A stretch of DNA of 64,000 nucleotides from Oceanobacillus sp. FSL K6-2867 (GTDB lineage Bacteria; Bacillota; Bacilli; Bacillales; Amphibacillaceae), in contig NZ_CP150144.1 of assembly GCF_037963145.1 (NCBI RefSeq), positions 744,001 through 808,000 of the forward strand, in the 5' to 3' direction. Numbering within the stretch: position 1 is the first letter of the stretch; every line of letters starts with the position of its first letter. The notes below the pieces were generated by a model, which made no database searches, had not been told where the DNA came from, and saw only the letters and a list, made by a program, of their open reading frames with translations. Shown here piece by piece: positions 9,271 through 16,442 of this stretch. Made by a program: the position numbers and the translations under genes.

Positions 9271-9660
9271 CTATTTACGACTTACGGCAAATGCTCCAAT
9301 CCCACTAATAAATAGATATACCATAAATGGTATCATTAAATAAGAAACTGCAATGCTTTCTATTTCTAAGAAGCTGATAACAGCCAAACCTGCAAAAAGA
9401 ATACCGATAAAAACATTTGCTGCATATGCGTAAAACTTTAACATGTTATGGACTGTCCGTTCATCAAAATCTGGTGTCTTGTCTTTTTTCCAGCGCATTC
9501 GGACTAAATCAATTCCTACCATCAATAATAATCCAGTCAACGATCCTAGTATACCAGCAAAGTCTAAATTCCCTTTGAGCAACTGACCAAACGTCATTCC
9601 AATCACCCCTCCAACTGCTGCAAATGTAAACATCCATTTATGCATTTTTCTTTTTTTCAT
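9271..9660 (-). CDS. small integral membrane protein of XRE module 1
   Basis: 129 residues with four hydrophobic segments (about 9-27, 33-50, 76-96 and 103-124) and a charged loop KKDKTPDFDERT between helices 2 and 3. A similar basic, DER-containing loop occurs in the protein at 14425-14742, which occupies the same position behind a similar regulator. The gene overlaps the regulator by 4 bases (ATGA), with GGAGGG before its ATG. Regulator plus membrane-protein pairs of this kind are common in Firmicutes. The biochemical role is unknown; sensing or modulating the regulator is inference. Confidence 0.8.
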   Translation of the reverse strand: MKKRKMHKWMFTFAAVGGVIGMTFGQLLKGNLDFAGILGSLTGLLLMVGIDLVRMRWKKDKTPDFDERTVHNMLKFYAYAANVFIGILFAGLAVISFLEIESIAVSYLMIPFMVYLFISGIGAFAVSRK

Positions 9661-9869
9661 TCTTCTCCCTCCTCCACTAACGTAAATACTTCTTCTATCG
9701 GAACAGAAAAGTACTTAACAATCTTAAGTGCAAGCTCGAGACTGGGATTATATTTATTTTTTTCAATTGCTGTAAACGTTTGTCTTGTTACCTGTAAATC
9801 CTCAGCCATTTGTATTTGCTTTATCCCTCTCTCTACTCTTATTTTCCGTATGTTATTTTTAACCGGCAT
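9657..9869 (-). CDS. XRE/Cro-CI family repressor, module 1
   Basis: A 70-residue single-domain helix-turn-helix protein. IRKIRVERGIKQIQMAEDL and VTRQTFTAIEKNKYNPS form the HTH and flanking helices, ending in an acidic tail typical of YozG-like regulators. Two ATGs are adjacent; the second (9869) has better spacing to GAAGGTG. Directly upstream lie two perfect palindromes (GTAAAGATATCTTTAC core) overlapping its own promoter and the divergent katE promoter. Autorepression and control of katE are therefore likely. Confidence 0.88.
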   Translation of the reverse strand: MPVKNNIRKIRVERGIKQIQMAEDLQVTRQTFTAIEKNKYNPSLELALKIVKYFSVPIEEVFTLVEEGEE

Positions 9870-9882
9870 CATTTCACCTTCT

Positions 9883-9910
9883 AATTAAGTAAAGATATCT
9901 TTACTTAATT
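9883..9910. promoter_or_regulatory. operator O1 of XRE module 1 (28-bp perfect palindrome)
   Basis: A perfect 28-bp palindrome centred at 9896/9897 whose core is GTAAAGATATCTTTAC. It lies just downstream of the repressor gene's -10 (9909-9914) and about 14 bases before the repressor start. Occupancy would block the transcript. The same half sites recur at 9933-9948 and upstream of the second XRE gene at 14964-14995. Confidence 0.8.
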
Positions 9911-9937
9911 TATAACATAATGAGCATTTGATGTAAA
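9909..9937 (-). promoter_or_regulatory. SigA-type promoter of XRE module 1
   Basis: On the minus strand TTTACA (9937-9932) is followed after 17 bases by TATAAA (9914-9909). The promoter lies between and overlaps the two operators. Confidence 0.7.
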
Positions 9938-9948
9938 GATATCTTTAC
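9933..9948. promoter_or_regulatory. operator O2 of XRE module 1, shared with katE promoter
   Basis: A perfect 16-bp palindrome GTAAAGATATCTTTAC, centred 44 bp from O1, about four helical turns. It overlaps the -35 of the leftward repressor promoter (9932-9937) and the -35 of the rightward katE promoter (9944-9949). One bound dimer could therefore control both directions. Confidence 0.8.
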
Positions 9949-9972
9949 CTTTTTGATAAATAAGAATATGAT
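9944..9972 (+). promoter_or_regulatory. SigA-type promoter of katE
   Basis: TTTACC (9944-9949) and TATGAT (9967-9972) are separated by 17 bases. The -35 lies in the right half of operator O2. A GGGTAT at 9988-9993 resembles a SigB -10, but no GTTT-type -35 is visible at the right distance, so SigB control is not supported. Confidence 0.6.
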
Positions 9973-10029
9973 AGAATGCCATCTTTTGGGTATATTACTT
10001 ACTAGCCACTAAAGGAAAGGAGTCTGTCA

Positions 10030-12075
10030 ATGAATGAAAAACCTGAGATTAATGAAAATAGCAAACAAGATCAATTAGAACAATTCCGTGTAGATGATAC
10101 GAATAAAAAACTGACAACCAACCAAGGACTAAAGGTTTCTGAGGATGGATTATCTTTAACAGCCGGAAAACGTGGTCCTACCCTAATGGAAGACTTTCAT
10201 TTTCGGGAAAAAATAACCCATTTTGATCATGAACGTATCCCTGAACGTGTTGTACATGCTAGAGGAACAGCTGCACATGGTATTTTTGAACTTTACGAAT
10301 CCATGAAACCATACACAAAAGCAAAATTTTTGCAGGATCCAAATGTAAAAACGCCCGTTTTTGTCCGTTTTTCAACGGTTGTCGGTTTTCGTGGTTCAGC
10401 AGATACAGTGCGGGATGTTCGTGGTTTCGCTACAAAATTTTACACAGAAGAAGGCAATTATGATTTAGTAGCTAACAATATGCCTGTTTTCTTCATCCAG
10501 GATGGTATTAAATTTCCGGATATTGTTCATGCAATCAAGCCTGAACCCCATAATGAGATTCCACAGGCTTCTGCAGCGCATGATACCTTTTGGGATTTTG
10601 TTGCAAATAACCAGGAATCAGCACATCAGGTTATGTGGCTTATGTCTGATAGAGCGATACCGAGAAGCTTTCGAATGATGCAAGGCTTCGGGATTCACGC
10701 CTTCCGATTTGTAAATGAACAAGGAAAAGCACATTTTGTAAAGTTTCATTGGGTGCCAAAGCTTGGTGTACATTCACTCGTTTGGGATGAAGCACAAAAA
10801 ATTGCAGGTAAAAATCCAGATTTTAATCGTCAAGATTTATTTGATGCAATCGAAATGGGGAATTTCCCTGAGTATGAATTAGGTGTGCAAATTATTGAGG
10901 AAAAAGATGAGTTTTCCTTTGACTTCGATATTCTTGATTCTACAAAGCTTTGGCCTGAAGAGGATGTACCATTAAAAATAATTGGCAAGCTTACATTAAA
11001 TCGCAACGTCGATAACTTTTTCGCTGAAACAGAACAAGTCGCGTTTCATCCTGGACATGTTGTACCAGGTATTGATTTTACAAATGACCCACTGTTACAG
11101 GGACGTTTATTTTCCTATACAGATACACAGCTTATTCGATTAGGCGGACCAAATTTCCATGAGATTCCGATAAATAAGCCAGTCTGTCCATTCCATAATA
11201 ACCAGCGAGATGGATATCACAGACAAACGATCAATAAAGGCAGAGTTGCCTATCATAATAATTCAATGGCTGCAAATACACCTGCTCCAGCAACGGAAGA
11301 AGAGGGTGGATTTGCTCATTACCAAGAAAAGGTTGAAGGCAGTATCATTCGAGATAGGAGTGAAAGCTTCAATGACCACTTTTCTCAGCCAAAACTATTT
11401 TGGAACAGTATGAGTCCTCACGAAAAACAGCATATTATTGATGCCTTTAGCTTTGAGGTTGGACGTGTAAAAGATAAATCGGTCAGACAGCAAGTAGTTG
11501 ATATGTTTGCAAACGTTGACCTGGCAATGGCAAAAGCAGTTGCGAACAACATCGGAGTAACACCGCCAGCTGCAGAAGGATCATCTGTAACAAAGGCTTC
11601 CCCAGCACTTAGCCAAGAAAATACAGTTAAGACTCAGCTTGGTCGTAAAATTGCTGTAATTTTATACAACGGTTTTCAAGATACAGAAGTAAAAGAGATC
11701 TTACAAGGTTTGAATTTAGCAGGAGTTGCATACGAAATTGTTAGCGATAAGCAAGGCTTCGTAACTGGCAAAAATAAAGTGGATCTTCAAGTAGATCATA
11801 CTTTTACAACAACCCATCCAGTATTATATGATGCTGTTTATATCGTTGGTGGAAGCAATGTGGACGAAGCTTTCTATAAAAATGCAAATGAATTTGTGCA
11901 AGAGACTTATAAGCATTATAAAGCTATTGGCGCAACAGCTGATGGAATTGAATGGCTAGAAAAGAATGAGATGATTGACACTCCGGGTGTGGTGGAAGGA
12001 AACGGAAAACCGTTTCTGGAGGCATTCATCGAAGCTATTGCAGCACACCGTCATTGGGATCGAAAGATAGTTTAG
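10030..12075 (+). CDS. katE: large-subunit clade II catalase (HPII/KatE type)
   Basis: A haem catalase that disproportionates hydrogen peroxide. At 681 residues it is a large-subunit enzyme like E. coli HPII and B. subtilis KatE (about 686). The catalytic His is in VVHARGTAAHG (His76), the distal Asn region is NNMPVFFIQDG, and the proximal haem Tyr is in RLFSYTDTQLIRLGG. The C-terminal 150 residues, from GRKIAVILYNGFQD, are the DJ-1/PfpI-like domain that marks this clade. AAGGAAAGGAG precedes the ATG. Upstream is a promoter whose -35 overlaps an XRE operator, so expression is probably under the adjacent repressor. It is convergent with yhaP. Confidence 0.96.
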   Translation: MNEKPEINENSKQDQLEQFRVDDTNKKLTTNQGLKVSEDGLSLTAGKRGPTLMEDFHFREKITHFDHERIPERVVHARGTAAHGIFELYESMKPYTKAKFLQDPNVKTPVFVRFSTVVGFRGSADTVRDVRGFATKFYTEEGNYDLVANNMPVFFIQDGIKFPDIVHAIKPEPHNEIPQASAAHDTFWDFVANNQESAHQVMWLMSDRAIPRSFRMMQGFGIHAFRFVNEQGKAHFVKFHWVPKLGVHSLVWDEAQKIAGKNPDFNRQDLFDAIEMGNFPEYELGVQIIEEKDEFSFDFDILDSTKLWPEEDVPLKIIGKLTLNRNVDNFFAETEQVAFHPGHVVPGIDFTNDPLLQGRLFSYTDTQLIRLGGPNFHEIPINKPVCPFHNNQRDGYHRQTINKGRVAYHNNSMAANTPAPATEEEGGFAHYQEKVEGSIIRDRSESFNDHFSQPKLFWNSMSPHEKQHIIDAFSFEVGRVKDKSVRQQVVDMFANVDLAMAKAVANNIGVTPPAAEGSSVTKASPALSQENTVKTQLGRKIAVILYNGFQDTEVKEILQGLNLAGVAYEIVSDKQGFVTGKNKVDLQVDHTFTTTHPVLYDAVYIVGGSNVDEAFYKNANEFVQETYKHYKAIGATADGIEWLEKNEMIDTPGVVEGNGKPFLEAFIEAIAAHRHWDRKIV

Positions 12076-12168
12076 TAATTGATTAAGTAAGGAAGACTGA
12101 TTTTTATTGCGACTTCCCAGACAGTGTAGAGTTAGAGTCAGCATTTCAATAAACCATCTAATTCACGC

Positions 12169-12213
12169 AAAAAAGGCCATTAAATCACTTAGAGTTGATT
12201 TAATGGTCTTTTA
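12169..12213. terminator. bidirectional terminator between katE and the ABC-2 permease gene
   Basis: AAAAGGCCATTAAATCA pairs with TGATTTAATGGTCTTTT, a long stem flanked by A and T runs, so it can end both converging transcripts. Confidence 0.85.
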
Positions 12214-12220
12214 TATAAAC

Positions 12221-13474
12221 CTATTTCTCTTTCTTTCCTAATACAAGCGCCTTTTTTAAATCTTTTAATGATCCTGACCGACCATACATCAGTACGCCGC
12301 CACTATAGACCTTCGCACCGATATAAGCAAGTATGGCAATTGTTCCTACCATAATTCCGAGCGACAATGCAATTTCCCAAATTGGAATATCGAGCATTCC
12401 CACTCGTAAAAACATAATCATTGGCGTAAAGAATGGAATAAAGGAAGTTACTGTTATAAATGTTGACTCAGGTGTACTTAACCCAAACATAGCGATAAGG
12501 AATGCAATCACAATCAGCATAATCATCGGTGTAATTAATTGACCAACATCTTCAATTCTGCTTACAAGTGAACCGAGCATTGCTGCTAAGGTTGCATAAA
12601 GTAAATAACCGAGAATAAAGAATACAATTGCGTAAACAAAAATCATTGGCGATGTATCCTGAACACCAAATAACTCAAAGACTCCACCGACTAATTCTTC
12701 CTGTTTCGAACGAATCAGTGTATAACCAACTATAATAAATAAGCCAATCTGTGTCAGTCCAACTAACGCAATACCAATTATTTTTGCAAACATATGTGTA
12801 ATCGGCGGCGCACTCGATATCAGTATTTCCATAACCCGTGATGATTTCTCTGTAGCGACATCCGTTGCAATCATCTGACCGTACATAATAACAGTCATAT
12901 AGAGGACAAATAGCATGACATAGACAATTCCGCGTGCTTGATTGAGTTCTTCCTCTGTTTTTGCTGATTCATCAAGAGCAACTGTTTCAAACGCAATTGG
13001 TGCATAGATTTCCGCAATCGACTCTTCATCAATATCAGATGCTTGCGTTGCAATAGCAATCTTTAATTGCTGCAAATGCTGTTCAATGACCATTTGATTT
13101 CCGGACTCTGTAATATTATTCGCAAAATACGTTGCATCGAAAATTTGTTCTTCACTTACGGCCAGTTCCACCACTGCGCCATATTCATCAACTTCCACAG
13201 CATCTTTCGCCTCATCAATCGTACCGTCAAATGGAACTATTACAATGTCCTCGTCTGCTGCTGTAAGACTTTGTTGCAATGCTTCTGTATAAACTCCCGA
13301 TTCATCCACAACCGCTATTTCATTAGTATCCTCTCCAGAAAACAAGTCAATAATGGATTGAAAATTTGCAAGCCCTGCGATAACAAGCAATGTAATGAGC
13401 GTACTGAAAATAAATGACTTTGTCTTCACCTTTGTGATGTATGTATGAGATAATATCGTCCAAAATTTATTCAT
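12221..13474 (-). CDS. yhaP: ABC-2 type permease, YhaP/NatB-like exporter subunit
   Basis: The membrane subunit of an ABC exporter, 417 residues. One N-terminal transmembrane segment (TLITLLVIAGLANF) is followed by a large extracytoplasmic region (about residues 40-175) and then five or six C-terminal membrane helices with SSRVMEILISSAPP, typical of NatB-like ABC-2 permeases. The ATG at 13474 has AGGTG 6 bases upstream; the GTG at 13483 overlaps that site. It overlaps the ATPase gene by 8 bases. The transported substrate is unknown; the NatA/NatB relationship suggests Na+ or peptide export (inference). Confidence 0.88.
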   Translation of the reverse strand: MNKFWTILSHTYITKVKTKSFIFSTLITLLVIAGLANFQSIIDLFSGEDTNEIAVVDESGVYTEALQQSLTAADEDIVIVPFDGTIDEAKDAVEVDEYGAVVELAVSEEQIFDATYFANNITESGNQMVIEQHLQQLKIAIATQASDIDEESIAEIYAPIAFETVALDESAKTEEELNQARGIVYVMLFVLYMTVIMYGQMIATDVATEKSSRVMEILISSAPPITHMFAKIIGIALVGLTQIGLFIIVGYTLIRSKQEELVGGVFELFGVQDTSPMIFVYAIVFFILGYLLYATLAAMLGSLVSRIEDVGQLITPMIMLIVIAFLIAMFGLSTPESTFITVTSFIPFFTPMIMFLRVGMLDIPIWEIALSLGIMVGTIAILAYIGAKVYSGGVLMYGRSGSLKDLKKALVLGKKEK

Positions 13475-14366
13475 ATGATTCACCTACCTTCGCAATGAAA
13501 ATATCATTTAGCGATGGTTCTTCTAGTTCAAATTTACGAACAAAGCCTTTGCCTTGGATTGCAGAGAGAATATCCTGGGATACTAGTTCATTATCAATTT
13601 GCAGTTTACAGCCTTGGGCTCCTTTTTGATAACTTGAAACCCCTTGGAAATCCTTCAAGAAGCTGAAGTCGAGATCTCCGTGAATTATTAAGTTTTTCTT
13701 ACCGTATGAACGTTTAATATCTTTTAATGATCCATGAACAACCGGTGTCCCTTTTCGCAAAATGCACAAATTCTCACATAGCTGCTCTACATGGTGCATT
13801 TGATGGGAGGAAAAGACAATTGAAGTTCCCTGGTCTTTCAAATCAATTACAGCCTCCTTCATCATTTCAACATTGACAGGATCCAATCCCGAAAATGGCT
13901 CATCCAAAATAAGCAGTTTCGGCTTATGAATGACAGCTGAAATAAATTGGATCTTTTGCTGGTTCCCTTTCGATAATTCCTCTACTTTCTTTGTCATATA
14001 TTCAGGTACTTTAAATCGCTCCAGCCAATAGTCAAGCTCTGTAAGAACTGCTTGCTTTTTCATCCCTCTTAACTTCCCTAGGTAAATCAGCTGTTCCTTT
14101 ACAGTTAATTTTGGATAAAGTCCTCTTTCCTCAGGAAGATAACCAATTAAATGACTCTTATCGTAATCAATAGACTTGCCATTCCAGGAAATTTCCCCTT
14201 CTGTACTATCCAACAGTCCAAGAATCATTCGGAAGGTGGTTGTCTTACCAGCACCATTTCCTCCTAAAAAACCGAACATTTCCCTCTCAGGAATTTCAAG
14301 CGAAAGTCGGTTTACTGCCGTGTGCCCTTGAAATCGTTTCGTAACCTCATTTAATACTAATGTCAA
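13467..14366 (-). CDS. yhaQ: ABC transporter ATP-binding protein, YhaQ/NatA-like
   Basis: The ATPase partner of the following permease, 299 residues. It has Walker A GGNGAGKTT (about 35-43), the signature LSKGNQQK, and Walker B LLILDEPFSGLDP, followed by the H-loop SSHQMHHVE. A C-terminal extension of about 80 residues is typical of the NatA/CcmA-like subfamily. It lies 58 bases after the membrane protein of XRE module 2 and overlaps the permease gene. The four genes look like one operon read leftward from the promoter at 14984-15012. Confidence 0.9.
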   Translation of the reverse strand: MTLVLNEVTKRFQGHTAVNRLSLEIPEREMFGFLGGNGAGKTTTFRMILGLLDSTEGEISWNGKSIDYDKSHLIGYLPEERGLYPKLTVKEQLIYLGKLRGMKKQAVLTELDYWLERFKVPEYMTKKVEELSKGNQQKIQFISAVIHKPKLLILDEPFSGLDPVNVEMMKEAVIDLKDQGTSIVFSSHQMHHVEQLCENLCILRKGTPVVHGSLKDIKRSYGKKNLIIHGDLDFSFLKDFQGVSSYQKGAQGCKLQIDNELVSQDILSAIQGKGFVRKFELEEPSLNDIFIAKVGESYE

Positions 14367-14424
14367 AAAAATCTCTCCCTTCCCTTCCCATTCTTACGAT
14401 TTTATATGAAAAATGATTCACTTT

Positions 14425-14742
14425 TTATTCTCCCTTTGCAGAAAAGTAGAAATTCGTAATAATAGCAGTTACGTTATGCAACACATAGAGTGCAGTTAGC
14501 AGAAAAAAACTGAAGCCTATACCATCAAATAGAATAACTATAAACCAGGCGACTAGGTATATTACAATCATCGTATCCCAGGCCCTTGCCTTCGCACGAT
14601 TATTTGTCTGCTGGTAACGCTCATCAAATAAATGCTTCTTTCGACCAATATGCCGATTAACAAAAAATACAATAATTAATACAAATACTGCAGCAATTAA
14701 TCCCAAAATTCCTGATGGGTTTGCCAAAAAATCCTCACTCAA
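14425..14742 (-). CDS. small integral membrane protein of XRE module 2
   Basis: 105 residues from a TTG start at 14742, chosen because GAAGGGG lies 9 bases upstream. An in-frame ATG at 14751 directly abuts that site, and an ATG at 14790 would overlap the regulator by 56 bases. Three hydrophobic segments (about 11-30, 54-70 and 74-95) and a basic loop GRKKHLFDERYQQ resemble the layout of the module-1 membrane protein, although sequence similarity is low. It overlaps the regulator by 8 bases and precedes the ABC exporter genes. Confidence 0.72.
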   Translation of the reverse strand: MSEDFLANPSGILGLIAAVFVLIIVFFVNRHIGRKKHLFDERYQQTNNRAKARAWDTMIVIYLVAWFIVILFDGIGFSFFLLTALYVLHNVTAIITNFYFSAKGE

Positions 14743-14944
14743 TGTTCTCATCCCCTTCAAAAATAAATAATTCCTCAATTGTGCAGCCAAACGTTTGAGC
14801 TAGCTTATGGGCTAATATTAATGATGGCTTATACTTGCCTTTCTCCAAGGATATAATTGTCTGCCTGGAAACCTTTAATTTCTGTGATAGTTCTTCTTGT
14901 GTGACATCCAGCTCTTTGCGTTTTTCCCTTATTAGTGTTTTCAT
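14735..14944 (-). CDS. XRE/Cro-CI family repressor, module 2
   Basis: A 69-residue HTH protein with KRKELDVTQEELSQKL and VSRQTIISLEKGKYKPSL, then the acidic tail IEELFIFEGDENIE. It is paralogous to the module-1 regulator: same length, same RQT core of the recognition helix, same KYxPS turn. AGGAG precedes the ATG. Its promoter is overlapped by two GTAAAG-N4-CTTTAC type operators, nearly the same sequence as in module 1, so the two regulators may read overlapping targets. Confidence 0.9.
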   Translation of the reverse strand: MKTLIREKRKELDVTQEELSQKLKVSRQTIISLEKGKYKPSLILAHKLAQTFGCTIEELFIFEGDENIE

Positions 14945-14963
14945 GCTATCTCCTACATTTTTA

Positions 14964-14995
14964 GTAAAGTTAACTTTACGTATAGTTTACTTTAC
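14964..14995. promoter_or_regulatory. tandem operators of XRE module 2
   Basis: 14964-14979 is a perfect palindrome GTAAAGTTAACTTTAC. Directly abutting it, 14980-14995 reads GTATAGTTTACTTTAC, the same GTAAAG-N4-CTTTAC pattern with one mismatch. The second site covers the -10 of the module-2 promoter. Half sites are identical to those in module 1. Confidence 0.75.
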
Positions 14996-15012
14996 ACTCT
15001 ATACAATGTCAA
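14984..15012 (-). promoter_or_regulatory. SigA-type promoter of XRE module 2 / yhaQP operon
   Basis: On the minus strand TTGACA (15012-15007), a 17-base spacer and TAAACT (14989-14984). The -10 is weak and lies inside an operator, consistent with a repressed promoter. Confidence 0.6.
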
Positions 15013-15097
15013 TCACACTTTACACCTTTTTCTTTCACTTGTATTAAAATTTAGATTATAATGAATATAGGGTGGACTTATTATGCGTGGTATATAT

Positions 15098-15499
15098 AAA
15101 CTTCGAACTAATGCGCAATGAGGGATCGTGCGTTTACCCGCTTCGGAAACACACTACGCTTTTCGCGGGTGACCCGTGAGCCTCTTCGAACTCCGTTCTT
15201 CAGAGTCTCACTCTGGCCACGTATCCCGCAGAAGTCTCCGTGTGTTCCCTCCGCTAAAACTGGCTCACCACCTATTATTAGAAGAATACAGTGAACAAGG
15301 TCGTTGCTCTAACCAGTTCGGGTGAGTGAAGGGCGGTGACTCCTGCGGGAACAGCACGTGTCTGAAGACTCGTAGGAAGTGGGTTTCTTCCGGAGAGGCT
15401 GAAGCCGTGCCCGCGGAAAGCATCCGCCCGAAGCGATCCCGGACGGCGATTATTGCACATACTTGAAGAAAACAGCCGAGAAGTTAGTTCGCAGTTTCT
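15098..15499. repeat. composite dispersed element (families 1 and 2), about 400 bp
   Basis: This fills most of the 15.0-15.6 kb gap and is GC-richer than its surroundings. The outer ends are inverted: AAACTTCGAACTAA (from 15099) against TTAGTTCGCAGTTT (ending about 15497). Inside, 15130-15265 is family 1, bounded by CGGAAACACAC and GTGTGTTCCCTCCG. Segment 15298-15450 is family 2, containing GGGCGGTGACTCC, CTCGTAGGAAG and GGAGAGGCTGAAGCCGTGCC. A second family-2 copy lies at 59355-59545, also next to a family-1 end. The 91-codon frame across family 2 is a by-product of the repeat. No transposase is present. Confidence 0.75.
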
Positions 15500-15618
15500 T
15501 TCAACTATGACAATCACACGCTCGATATAGGTCAATGTGTATCCTGTTGCCAACTAACAATTCAACTTAAACAAAAGTTGAGTATGTAGGCTACATAAAT
15601 AATGGGAGGAGATTTTCT

Positions 15619-15804
15619 ATGAGAGATTATGCTTTAACTGTATTTGACTCAGCAGGAGAAAAACTGCTGGATGCATCATTTACTGCTGAAAATGATGCGG
15701 AAGCCAAAGAGATTGGAATGTCACGCTTGGAAAAGGAAGGGTACAGCGAACATACCCATCGCTGTGTAAGTCCTGAAGCAAAGCTTGTCTTATTCCATAG
15801 GTAG
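15619..15804 (+). CDS. yhzD: YhzD-like small protein
   Basis: 61 residues, soluble. The pattern LTVFDSAGEKLLDASFTAEND, then EGYSEHTHRCVSPEAKLVLFHR, matches the YhzD family of Bacillus, for which no function is established. GGGAGGAG lies upstream of the ATG. It is convergent with yheA. Confidence 0.8.
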   Translation: MRDYALTVFDSAGEKLLDASFTAENDAEAKEIGMSRLEKEGYSEHTHRCVSPEAKLVLFHR

Positions 15805-15879
15805 GATCTCCATTCTCTCTCTTAACATTTAATTACCTTTCTTGAATGAGAAAAATGGAATTAATTTTGAAATCCCTGC

Positions 15880-15912
15880 AAAAAAGTCCGCAGTAATAAA
15901 CTGCGGACTTCT
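15880..15912 (-). terminator. terminator of yheA
   Basis: AAGTCCGCAG and CTGCGGACTT form a 10-bp stem with a TAATAAA loop, reading into TTTTT on the minus strand. Confidence 0.85.
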
Positions 15913-15928
15913 TATGTATCAAAATAAC

Positions 15929-16285
15929 TTAGTTTGTTTCTTCTCCGTTGCCGTATAGCTCTTCCAGCGGCTTTGTAATAATACGGCTAATATCATTGAT
16001 TACAAGGTTCAAACGTTGTTCCTCTTCCATCAATTTAGAGATATCGGGATGTTCTTGTACAGCCTCAACGACCGCACGCGCTTTTTCAACCTCTTCTTCT
16101 GTAATTTCCATACCTTGCATTTGCTTTTCTTGCAGATTCAGTTGTGTATCACGGAAATCATCAAACATTTGCTTGGCACTCGGATTATTCATTACCGTTT
16201 CATAGGATGATTTCAGGTTTTTAAATTCTTCGCTCTCACGAATAGCTTTTTCCAGCTCATATGCGCTATCATAAATATTAGGCAT
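15929..16285 (-). CDS. yheA: YheA, YlbF/YmcA-family protein
   Basis: 118 residues, mostly helical. YDSAYELEKAIRESEEFKNLK at the start and a Gln/Glu-rich middle (QLNLQEKQMQG...EEVEKA) match YheA of B. subtilis (117 residues), ending in KPLEELYG. The YlbF/YmcA family includes partners of RNase Y, but YheA itself has no assigned function. The neighbouring yhzD agrees with the B. subtilis yhe region. Confidence 0.88.
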   Translation of the reverse strand: MPNIYDSAYELEKAIRESEEFKNLKSSYETVMNNPSAKQMFDDFRDTQLNLQEKQMQGMEITEEEVEKARAVVEAVQEHPDISKLMEEEQRLNLVINDISRIITKPLEELYGNGEETN

Positions 16286-16442
16286 GATGTTCCTCCTTTT
16301 GTATCATTACTAACGTAACTATAACAAAGCTTTTATCCCATGTATACCCTCAACGACAAAACCTTATTTTTGAAAAAACATTTTTACGCCTGTATTTGAC
16401 TGTTATAATTAAAAAGAAGTACAAGAAAAAGGGGATTTTATC

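Noticed and set aside
9961-10029. SigB promoter for katE
   Set aside because: GGGTAT at 9988-9993 fits the -10, but there is no GTTT-type -35 12-15 bases upstream. A SigA promoter overlapping the operator is a better fit.
15278-15553. 91-codon minus-strand frame across the composite repeat
   Set aside because: It and the frame at 59335-59613 share sequence only because both cross the family-2 repeat. They have no ribosome binding sites and different ends; the similarity is of DNA repeats, not of protein genes.
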